NCBI GenBank assembly: GCA_936943465.1
Contig: CAKZJN010000386.1
Coordinates: forward strand, 1-6,563
Direction of reading: 5' to 3'
DNA: 6,563 nt
DNA from: an uncultured Rhodoferax sp.
Lineage (GTDB): Bacteria > Pseudomonadota > Gammaproteobacteria > Burkholderiales > Burkholderiaceae_C
Shown here: piece by piece, positions 1-5,666 of the stretch
Numbering within the stretch: position 1 is the stretch's first letter
How the letters are laid out: each line of letters opens with the position of its first letter
Position numbers and translations under genes: made by a program
Notes under the pieces: model-generated
What the model was told of the DNA's origin: nothing
Seen by the model: only the letters and a program-made list of their open reading frames with translations
Database searches by the model: none

Positions 1-66
1 GCCGGCCCGCACGCCCGTTTGCGCGCCACGCAGCAATCCAGCTAACTTAGCCGTAGGTAAAAGCCC

Positions 67-1032
67 CTAGTCGGAGCGTTCTCGAAGTACAGCGTCCACC
101 AGTCGCAAGACTTGCTGCAGCGCATCGGGCTGATCGCAGGCAATGACCTGGCGCTGCGCCATGGAGCGCAGCCACGTGATCTGTCGCTTGGCCAGTTGCC
201 GCGTGGCATAGATGCCCTTGTCACGCAACTCGCTCATGGGCCACAAACCATCCAGTGCTTCCCAGGCCTGGCGGTAGCCCACGCAGCGCATGGAAGGTAG
301 GTCGGGGTGCAGGTCGCCGCGCGCGCGCAGGGTCTGCACCTCCTCCAGAAAGCCGGCACCCAGCATGGCATCAAAGCGCTGTGCAATGCGCGCGTGCAGC
401 CAAGCGCGCTCTACCGGCTCCAGGCTTATCAGCAGGTTATTGGCCGGTGAGTTGGCGCGGTCAGCCGCTTGGCTTGCGTGAAAGTACGACAGGGGTTTTC
501 CGGTAATGCGGTAGACCTCCAGCGCACGCTGGATGCGCTGGCTGTCTGCCGGTGCCAGGCGCTGGGCGGTGATTGGGTCGACTGCGGCCAGCAGGGCGTG
601 CATGGCGGGCCAGCCTAGTTCGGCCGCCTCTTGCGACAAGGCTTCGCGCACGGCAGGGTCGGCCGGGGGCATATCGTCCAGGCCGTCAAACAGGGCCTTG
701 AAATACAGCATGGTTCCGCCTACCAGCAGGGGCAGTTTGCCGCGCGCGTGGATGGCCTGAATCAGGCGGGTGGCATCGCGCACAAATTCTGCTGCGCTGT
801 AGGCCTGCAGCGGGTCACGGATATCGATCAAATGGTGCGGGGCGGCCGCCAATTCTGCGGCGTTGGGTTTGGCGGTGCCGATGTCCATGCCCCGGTACAC
901 CAGCGCCGAGTCGACGCTGACAATTTCAACCGCGTGGTGGCGCGCAATCTCCAGTGCGGCGGCGGTCTTGCCCGAGGCAGTGGGGCCTGCCAGAGCGATA
1001 TAGAACGGCAGGGCTGCTTCAGGTTTTGCCAT
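67..1032 (-). CDS. miaA: tRNA dimethylallyltransferase MiaA
   Basis: This cytoplasmic enzyme transfers the dimethylallyl group of DMAPP to N6 of adenosine-37 in tRNAs reading codons that begin with U. In many bacteria this is the first step to the ms2i6A modification, which supports reading-frame maintenance. The 321-residue product has the normal family length. Visible motifs are the P-loop GPTASGKT (residues 16-23), DSALVYRGMDIGTAKP (41-56, with the conserved Asp41), HHLIDI (66-71), VGGTMLYFKAL (104-114, its Thr matching the catalytic Thr of the E. coli enzyme), DSQRIQRALEV (163-173), SMRCVGYRQ (247-255) and YATRQLAKRQITWLR (275-289). The ATG overlaps the end of the upstream MFS gene by 14 nt, and only a weak GGTG lies upstream of it, so translational coupling is likely (inference). 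The gene appears intact and ends in TAG. The 66 bases beyond it hold no callable gene or clear terminator. Confidence 0.97.
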   Translation of the reverse strand: MAKPEAALPFYIALAGPTASGKTAAALEIARHHAVEIVSVDSALVYRGMDIGTAKPNAAELAAAPHHLIDIRDPLQAYSAAEFVRDATRLIQAIHARGKLPLLVGGTMLYFKALFDGLDDMPPADPAVREALSQEAAELGWPAMHALLAAVDPITAQRLAPADSQRIQRALEVYRITGKPLSYFHASQAADRANSPANNLLISLEPVERAWLHARIAQRFDAMLGAGFLEEVQTLRARGDLHPDLPSMRCVGYRQAWEALDGLWPMSELRDKGIYATRQLAKRQITWLRSMAQRQVIACDQPDALQQVLRLVDAVLRERSD

Positions 1033-2230
1033 AGCGTTGCACCAGCGTCCAGGCGCTCAGGGCCAGCAGCACGCACCAAAAGCACATGCCCCAGGCCAGT
1101 GGGAACACGGTGCCATCCATGTGCCCGCCCAGCCACTGGCCGGTGAAAAAGGCCGCCACCATCATCAGGAAACCATTCAGCGCAGACGCTGCTCCCGCCG
1201 CTTGCGGGAATGGGCCCACCGCACCGCTTTGGCCGCAGGGTTGGTGGATGCCGTGGGCGAAGGTAAATGCACACATGGGCAGCATGATGGCCCAACCCGC
1301 TTGAATGCCCGCTAGCGCCAAGGCTGGCATCACCAGACCGCAGAACAAGGATGCGAATGCGGCCAGCGCGACGGTGCGCCGCACGCCGCGCTGGCGCACC
1401 AGGCGGCGGCAGACAAAGGTACCCAACAGGTACACAAAAGAGTTCAGCAGCATCGTCAGCCCGTATTCGGTGGTGCCAAAACCCAGCACCTTGATGAAGA
1501 CAAACGAAGATGCCGCCAGAAAGGTAAACAGCGCACCATAGGAGCACAAGGACAGCACCGAAAACGCCACAAATTCGGGGTTGCGCAGGATGTGTAGCCA
1601 GGTGCGAACCAACGTGCTCCATTGCAGCGCCAGCGGGTTCTTTTGCGGCACGGTTTCTTCAAAGCGCCAGGCAATTACACCCAGCGTGAGGGCGCCAAAC
1701 ACCGCCAGTGCCGACAGCGCGGCGTGCCAATTCCAGAGCCAGGTCAAGAGGCCACCCAATGGTGCACTCAGGCAGGCCAACACCCCCAAACCGCTCAAGC
1801 CCTTGGACATCACCGTGGCACCCTGCGCGGGCTCGTACAGGTCGCGGACGATGGCGCGCGCGCACATCACGCCGGCGCCCATGGCAATGCCCTGCAGCGT
1901 GCGCCACACGATCAGTTGCTCCATGGTGCTCACCAGGGCACAGGCCACCGAGGCCAGCAAATAGGCCGTCATGCCCACCAGCAAAACCGGCCTGCGGCCA
2001 AAGCGGTCCGACACCGGTCCCCACACCAGTTGCGATGCGCCAAACGCCAGCAACAAGGCGGTGAGGGTCAGTTGCGTCTGCGCCATGGTGGCGCCCAGGT
2101 CCTGCTTCAGGCCAGGCAGGGCGGGCAGATACAAGTCCGTAGTGATGGGCTGCAGGCCCAGCAGCATGGACAGCACCAGCACCACCAGAGCGGGAGACAT
2201 GGGCGTGGGGGCGTGGGGGTTGGGAGTCAT
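1019..2230 (-). CDS. Bcr/CflA-type MFS drug efflux transporter
   Basis: This is an inner-membrane, proton-driven exporter of the 12-helix major facilitator superfamily (DHA1 group). The Bcr/CflA family includes pumps for bicyclomycin, chloramphenicol and other drugs; the substrate here is unknown. The 403 residues match the family length. Features seen are TDLYLPALP (31-39) after the first helix, typical of Bcr/CflA; loop motif A, GPVSDRFGRRP (71-81); RTLQGIAMGAG (110-120); ARAIVRDLY (124-132); and a late segment with PFPQAAGAASALNGF (340-354), also typical of the family. The start lies 13 nt after the MATE stop codon. No Shine-Dalgarno sequence precedes it, because the leader is C-rich, so initiation probably depends on coupling. 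A second ATG at codon 11 (2200) is an alternative start. The 3' end overlaps miaA. Confidence 0.93.
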   Translation of the reverse strand: MTPNPHAPTPMSPALVVLVLSMLLGLQPITTDLYLPALPGLKQDLGATMAQTQLTLTALLLAFGASQLVWGPVSDRFGRRPVLLVGMTAYLLASVACALVSTMEQLIVWRTLQGIAMGAGVMCARAIVRDLYEPAQGATVMSKGLSGLGVLACLSAPLGGLLTWLWNWHAALSALAVFGALTLGVIAWRFEETVPQKNPLALQWSTLVRTWLHILRNPEFVAFSVLSLCSYGALFTFLAASSFVFIKVLGFGTTEYGLTMLLNSFVYLLGTFVCRRLVRQRGVRRTVALAAFASLFCGLVMPALALAGIQAGWAIMLPMCAFTFAHGIHQPCGQSGAVGPFPQAAGAASALNGFLMMVAAFFTGQWLGGHMDGTVFPLAWGMCFWCVLLALSAWTLVQRYGKT

Positions 2231-2243
2231 TAGGGGCGGCGCA

Positions 2244-3662
2244 TCAGGCCATCAGAATGTGCTGGCGCGCGACGCGACGGAGAATTACAACCAGACCGCT
2301 GGCCGCCACGGTCAGCCCGACGATGAGCGCAATCCAGAAACCCTGCGCCGCCATCGGCTCTGCCGGTGCAAACGGAATCCAGGGCGGGGCCAGACCCAGC
2401 AGGCAGCCCAGCGGCAGCGAGAAACCCCAAAACGCGGTCAGGTGCAACACCATGGGTGCGCGCGTGACCTTGTAGCCGCGAATGGCGCAACTGGTAACGA
2501 CCTGGGTGCAGTCGGATAGCTGAAACAAGGCCGAGAAAATGAGCAGGTTCGCAGCCAGCGCGGCGACTGCCACATCGCTGGTGTAGGCGTCGGCAATTTC
2601 ATTGCGGAAAACTGCCATCACCACCGCCGAGGCGAAGGCCACCGCCAGCGACAGTCCCACGCCGACCCAGGAGCGAAAACGCGCGGCGACCGCGTCACCG
2701 GCCCCCAGGCTTTGGCCGACCCGTGTCAGCAAAGCCAGTCCCAGACTGAGGGGCACCATAAAGGTGAGCGAACTAAAGTTCAATGCAATCGCATGGGCGG
2801 CCACCTGCTCGCTGCCAAAACGCGCGACGAGCAAGGCAATCAGACCGAAGGCACTGGTCTCGGCAAAGTAGGTAATGCCAATCGGAATGCCCAGTTTGAA
2901 CAGGTTGCGCAACATCGGGGCATCGGGTGCTTCCCAGCGGTCAAAAGGCCAGGTGCGCTCGAAGGCGGGTGCCAACCGCATCCAGCCAAGCAGGGCCAAC
3001 AGGTTGAACCAGATGCAAACCATGGTCGCCCAGGCACAGCCTACGCCGCCCAGGGCCGGAAAGCCCCAGTTGCCAAAGACCAGCACCCAGTTCACCAGCG
3101 CATTGAGCAGCAGGGCTGCCAGCGCAATCACCATCATCGGTTTGGTTTGGTTGATGCTGGTGCTGTACCCGTACAACACGCGGTAGCAGGTGAAAGCCGG
3201 GAGGCCGATGCTGGTCACGCGCACGAAATCGATGGCCACCTCGCGCACCTTGGGCTCCAGGTCCATGGTGTTGAAAACCAACGCGGACAGGTTCATGACG
3301 ATCATGGCCAAACCACCCACGATGAGGGCTTTCCAGATGCCTTGGCGCACGACGTGGGGCACGGCATCAAGCTCGGCAGCCCCCACATGGTGGGCCACCA
3401 TCGGGTTGATCGACATCACCAGTCCCATGAGGGTGATGATCGTGATGTTGAAAATGGAGACGCCCAAAGAAACCCCGGCCAGGTCCTGCGCCGAGGCATG
3501 CCCCGCCATCGCCACATCGGTGACCGACATGCCCACCGTTGCCAACTGTCCGATCAGGATCGGCCATGCCAGATGCCACAGTGAGCGTATTTCTGTCAGA
3601 ACACGTCGGCTGCGTGAAACGTCTGCAGGACTTGCAGCGGTAGAGTGAAGGGGAAGGGTCAT
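2244..3662 (-). CDS. MATE family (NorM-like) multidrug efflux transporter
   Basis: This is an inner-membrane cation/drug antiporter of the MATE family, NorM branch, with 472 residues and about 12 predicted helices. Residues matching known NorM positions are Asp49 in the first helix (VTDVAMAGH, 47-55), Glu268 in helix 7 (ITYFAETSAFG, 263-273) and Asp384 (LSDCTQVV, 382-389), followed by IRGYKVTR (394-401). GQSLGAGD (316-323) and GGVGCAWAT (205-213) are also family-like. These acidic residues bind cations in NorM, so the pump looks functional; its substrates cannot be read from sequence. The frame stays open for another 100 codons upstream (to 3962), but that part is His/Gln-rich, unlike any MATE, and lies antisense to the SMR gene. 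I therefore start at 3662, just before the cytoplasmic N-terminus and first helix. No clear Shine-Dalgarno sequence is present. It is the first gene of the MATE-MFS-miaA run. Confidence 0.93.
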   Translation of the reverse strand: MTLPLHSTAASPADVSRSRRVLTEIRSLWHLAWPILIGQLATVGMSVTDVAMAGHASAQDLAGVSLGVSIFNITIITLMGLVMSINPMVAHHVGAAELDAVPHVVRQGIWKALIVGGLAMIVMNLSALVFNTMDLEPKVREVAIDFVRVTSIGLPAFTCYRVLYGYSTSINQTKPMMVIALAALLLNALVNWVLVFGNWGFPALGGVGCAWATMVCIWFNLLALLGWMRLAPAFERTWPFDRWEAPDAPMLRNLFKLGIPIGITYFAETSAFGLIALLVARFGSEQVAAHAIALNFSSLTFMVPLSLGLALLTRVGQSLGAGDAVAARFRSWVGVGLSLAVAFASAVVMAVFRNEIADAYTSDVAVAALAANLLIFSALFQLSDCTQVVTSCAIRGYKVTRAPMVLHLTAFWGFSLPLGCLLGLAPPWIPFAPAEPMAAQGFWIALIVGLTVAASGLVVILRRVARQHILMA

Positions 3663-3722
3663 CAGCCGGATGATTCTATAAGGGCGCTCAAGGAAGCCGC
3701 GCCCTATGTCTTGGGAGCTTGC
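3663..3722. promoter_or_regulatory. Divergent promoter region between MATE and SMR genes
   Basis: This 60-bp gap must hold, or lie close to, promoters for both divergent genes. The most promoter-like stretch is ATTCTATAAG (3673-3682). It reads TATAAG on the plus strand (3677-3682) and TATAGAAT on the minus strand (3680 to 3673), so -10-like hexamers facing opposite ways overlap. I see no good -35 box at 16-18 bp for either strand, and no clear operator palindrome. The region assignment follows from gene layout; the hexamers are weak evidence. Confidence 0.3.
3713..3717 (+). promoter_or_regulatory. Ribosome binding site of the SMR gene
   Basis: GGGAG lies 5 nt before the ATG at 3723. It selects this start over the in-frame upstream ATG at 3645, which would lie inside the opposite-strand MATE gene and add 26 residues not found in SMR proteins. 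Confidence 0.75.
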
Positions 3723-4052
3723 ATGAACTGGATTTACCTGGTGGTTGCCATCGTTTTGGAAGTGATCGCCACTTCTGCGCTGAAGGCCAGCGACGGGTTT
3801 ACCCGGCTGATTCCGTCGGTGATTGTGGTGGTGGGCTATGCCGCCGCTTTTTTTCTGCTGTCCCTGACTTTGCGCACGATGCCGGTGGGCGTGGTCTATG
3901 CGGTGTGGTCGGGCGTTGGTGTGGTGCTGATCACGCTGGTGGGCTGGTTGGTGTTCAAGCAAGACCTGGATGCACCGGCTTTGCTCGGTATTGGACTGAT
4001 AGCGACCGGGGTCATGGTGTTAAATTTCTTTTCCAAAGCAGTGCCGCATTGA
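3723..4052 (+). CDS. emrE: EmrE/Qac-type small multidrug resistance (SMR) efflux protein
   Basis: This is a four-helix inner-membrane protein that in this family works as an antiparallel homodimer, exchanging protons for quaternary ammonium compounds and other lipophilic cations. The 109 residues align from end to end with remembered E. coli EmrE. Glu13 in helix 1 (VLEVIATSALK) corresponds to the essential Glu14. GFTRLIPS (25-32) and VVYAVWSGVGVVLI (57-70) are shared, with Tyr59 and Trp62 matching EmrE Tyr60 and Trp63. The C-terminus ends in VPH, resembling EmrE's TPH. The GFTR and YAxWSGVG signatures point to the polyspecific Qac/EmrE subtype rather than the guanidinium exporter (Gdx) subtype; this is family knowledge, not tested here. 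It is transcribed away from the MATE-MFS-miaA run. Since EmrE is complete as a single gene, no partner subunit is expected. Confidence 0.95.
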   Translation: MNWIYLVVAIVLEVIATSALKASDGFTRLIPSVIVVVGYAAAFFLLSLTLRTMPVGVVYAVWSGVGVVLITLVGWLVFKQDLDAPALLGIGLIATGVMVLNFFSKAVPH

Positions 4053-4060
4053 TGCGGTGC
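4041..4060 (+). repeat. Palindrome over the SMR stop codon
   Basis: CCGCA (4044-4048) pairs with TGCGG (4053-4057) around a TTGA loop. Two G-U pairs and one G-C pair extend the stem to 8 bp. The stem contains the end of the SMR gene and its TGA. It is not followed by a T-run, so it is not a canonical rho-independent terminator; it could protect the 3' end of the transcript or be incidental. Confidence 0.4.
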
Positions 4061-4065
4061 CTGCG

Positions 4066-4081
4066 TGTCTCCGTCGAGACA
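4066..4081 (+). repeat. Short hairpin downstream of the SMR gene
   Basis: TGTCTC (4066-4071) and GAGACA (4076-4081) form a perfect 6-bp stem with a 4-nt CGTC loop, 13 nt after the SMR stop codon. No T-run follows directly. It may act together with the preceding palindrome as a weak transcript end, but this is only inference. Confidence 0.35.
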
Positions 4082-4082
4082 G

Positions 4083-4092
4083 GGGTTAACCC
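4083..4092. repeat. Perfect palindrome GGGTTAACCC, candidate operator
   Basis: A perfect 10-bp dyad lies in the SMR-livK intergenic region, with a further A/T pair outside one mismatch on each side. It lies directly before an AT-rich stretch (about 4093-4120) and about 105 bp upstream of the candidate livK -10 box. This would be a plausible activator or repressor site, but no regulator is identified. Confidence 0.3.
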
Positions 4093-4301
4093 TTAAGTAA
4101 TTTGTCGAATAAATTTTTTCGGCTTGGCGCTGAAAATTCTTCATAGCAAAAGCACGTTTTTAGCTGACGGCTTGCTGAACAGGCTAAGACAAGGTCTGAT
4201 AATTTCGGTAGATTACGCAACCGACCCGAACAGCGATTTGGGCGAGTGCGATAGTCGGCCGCGAACCTGCACGGCCTACTTCGCTGAACCTATTCATAAA
4301 T

Positions 4302-4306
4302 GGAGA
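4302..4306 (+). promoter_or_regulatory. Ribosome binding site of livK
   Basis: GGAGA ends 4 nt before the ATG at 4311. The start is also supported by the signal peptide, which begins immediately at that codon. Confidence 0.75.
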
Positions 4307-4310
4307 CAAC

Positions 4311-5558
4311 ATGACAATTCAATTTGCAAAGCGCGCTTCCCTGATCACTATTTCTGCTGCGATCCTGGGCCTATCTACCTTGGCGCATGCCGCTGATCCC
4401 ATCAAGATCGGCGTTTCCGGCCCCTTCACCGGCGGTTCGTCTTCCATGGGCGTGAGCATGCGTGATGGCGTCAGGCTGGCCGTCGAAGAAGTCAACAAAG
4501 CCGGCGGTGTGCTGGGTCGCCAGTTGCAAGTCATCGAGCGTGATGATGAAGCCAAGAATGAGCGTGGCGTGCAGATTGCACAGGAACTGATTAACAAGGA
4601 AAAAGTCGCTGCCACCGTGGGCTTCATCAACACCGGCGTGGCGCTGGCTTCGCAGCGTTTCTACCAGGAAGCCAAGATTCCGGTCATGAACAATGTGGCC
4701 ACTGGCTCGCTGATCACGCACCAGTTTGATGACCAGCCCGAAAACTATATCTTCCGCAATGCTGCGCACGACAGCATTCAGGCGCCCATGATTGTGGAAG
4801 AAGCGATTACCCGCCGCGGCTTCAAGAAGGTCGCCATCCTGTCCGACTCCACCAACTACGGCCAACTCGGTCGTGCCGACCTGGAAAAGGCATTGGAGCT
4901 CAAGGGTGTGAAGGCGGTTGCGGTTGAAAAGTTCAACATCAAAGATGTGGACATGACGCCCCAGTTGCTCAAGGCCAAGGAAGCCGGCGCACAAGCCATC
5001 CTGACCTATGCCATCGGACCAGAACTGGCGCAAATCGCCAACGGTATGACCAAGCTGGGCTGGAAGGTTCCGATGGTCGGTAGCTGGACCCTGTCGATGG
5101 CCAACTTTATCGACAACGCCGGTCCTGGCGGTGAAGGGGCGCGCATGCCGCAAACCTTTATCCAGGCACCCACCACACCCAAGCGCCAGTCCTTCATCAT
5201 CAGCTACCTGAAGACTTTCAACCCCAAGGGTGGCCGTATTGACTCGCCGGTGTCTGCTGCCCAGGGCTATGACTCCATCTACTTGCTGGCTGCTGCCATC
5301 AAGCAGGCCAACTCCACCGATGGTCCCAAGATCAAGGCCGCTCTGGAAGACCTGAAGACGCCGGTCGAAGGTGTGGTCACCACCTACAAGGCACCCTTCA
5401 GCGCCAAGGATCACGACGCCATCACCGTCAACATTCCGGTGTTTGGTGAAGTCAAGGGCGGACGTGTGGAATACGCCTACCCCGAAGACCAGAAGAAGGC
5501 TTCGGAAGTGCGCGTGAAAGACACCAACGCCAAGGGCGCTCTGACCGTCAAGAAGTAA
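4311..5558 (+). CDS. livK: Branched-chain amino acid-type ABC transporter, periplasmic substrate-binding protein
   Basis: This periplasmic receptor binds ligand and delivers it to an inner-membrane LivHMGF-type ABC importer. It has 415 residues. A Sec signal peptide is clear: Lys7 and Arg8, a hydrophobic core (about 10-24) and an AHA cleavage site, so the mature protein should start at Ala28 (ADPIKIGV). The mature part is a Leu/Ile/Val-binding-protein-type type I fold: IGVSGPFTG (33-41), RDGVRLAVEEVNKAGGVLGR (51-70), RDDEAKNERG (77-86), then VAILSDSTNYGQLGR (174-188) opening the second lobe. I see no cysteine anywhere, so it lacks the disulfide found in the classic E. coli LIV-binding proteins. 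The neighbour is livH, across a terminator. Proteins of this family also bind other amino acids, amides, urea or aromatic acids, so leucine/isoleucine/valine is only the default guess. Confidence 0.93.
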   Translation: MTIQFAKRASLITISAAILGLSTLAHAADPIKIGVSGPFTGGSSSMGVSMRDGVRLAVEEVNKAGGVLGRQLQVIERDDEAKNERGVQIAQELINKEKVAATVGFINTGVALASQRFYQEAKIPVMNNVATGSLITHQFDDQPENYIFRNAAHDSIQAPMIVEEAITRRGFKKVAILSDSTNYGQLGRADLEKALELKGVKAVAVEKFNIKDVDMTPQLLKAKEAGAQAILTYAIGPELAQIANGMTKLGWKVPMVGSWTLSMANFIDNAGPGGEGARMPQTFIQAPTTPKRQSFIISYLKTFNPKGGRIDSPVSAAQGYDSIYLLAAAIKQANSTDGPKIKAALEDLKTPVEGVVTTYKAPFSAKDHDAITVNIPVFGEVKGGRVEYAYPEDQKKASEVRVKDTNAKGALTVKK

Positions 5559-5579
5559 GCGCACCCGCCTAGCCCAGTA

Positions 5580-5620
5580 GGCATCGCCCCAGCCAACGCG
5601 GCTGGCGCGGTGCCTTTTTT
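5580..5620 (+). terminator. Rho-independent terminator between livK and livH
   Basis: The left arm (5580-5594) pairs with the right arm (5600-5614) over 15 positions, with one C-C mismatch and one T-G wobble, around the loop AACGC. Six T residues follow directly (5615-5620). This is a textbook intrinsic terminator, 21 nt after the livK stop and 46 nt before livH. If termination is partial, it would set an excess of binding protein over permease. Confidence 0.9.
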
Positions 5621-5654
5621 CAGCCCAAAACCGGGTCTCCACGGATTCATTAGC

Positions 5655-5659
5655 AGGGA
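5655..5659 (+). promoter_or_regulatory. Ribosome binding site of livH
   Basis: AGGGA lies 7 nt before the ATG at 5667. This selects that start over an upstream in-frame GTG at 5610, which falls inside the terminator stem. Confidence 0.7.
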
Positions 5660-5666
5660 TACTTTT

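Larger units (their letters stand above)
4053..4310 (+). promoter_or_regulatory. Intergenic region upstream of livK with candidate promoter
   Basis: This 258-bp stretch has no credible ORF; a 90-codon frame in its second half runs into livK out of frame and resembles nothing. The best sigma-70-like -10 is GATAAT (4198-4203). Exactly 17 bp upstream is CTGAAC (4175-4180), a poor -35. Transcription from there would give a leader of about 100 nt before livK. AT-rich DNA at 4093-4120 and the palindrome at 4083-4092 lie further upstream. Leader pairings around 4204-4230 are too short to call a riboswitch or attenuator. Confidence 0.35.

Noticed and set aside
41..51. A small inverted repeat GCTAA-C-TTAGC downstream of miaA.
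   Set aside because: A one-base centre cannot form an RNA loop without losing most of the stem, and no T-run follows on the miaA strand, so it does not support a terminator.
318..328. An alternating CG run that could adopt Z-DNA.
   Set aside because: It is only 11 nt, lies in miaA codons for Ala and Arg, and is expected at this GC content.
895..912. MiaA reads DSALVYRG where the E. coli-type motif is DSMQVYRG.
   Set aside because: As far as I recall this variant is common in MiaA of Pseudomonas and betaproteobacteria, and the key Asp is retained, so it is not a defect.
2712..3584. A 290-codon plus-strand frame inside the MATE gene.
   Set aside because: It is a His/Gln/Gly-rich shadow of the MATE gene with no domain, no convincing RBS and no operon partner.
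3663..3962. A 100-codon N-terminal extension of the MATE frame.
   Set aside because: It is antisense to the well-supported SMR gene, is His/Gln/Arg-rich, and is not part of MATE proteins. The ATG at 3662 fits the family N-terminus.
4124..4139. A TTGGCGC sequence resembling the -24 part of a sigma-54 promoter.
   Set aside because: The required GC at -12 is missing at the right distance (ATTC instead of TTGC).
4371..5642. A 423-codon open frame antisense to almost all of livK.
   Set aside because: It mirrors livK codon choice, gives a compositionally odd His/Gly/Val-rich protein with no recognisable domain, and would start beyond the terminator. Such mirror frames are common in GC-rich genes.
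5610..5666. An upstream GTG start extending livH by 19 residues.
   Set aside because: The GTG lies inside the terminator stem, and the ATG at 5667 has a good AGGGA site and the normal LivH N-terminus.
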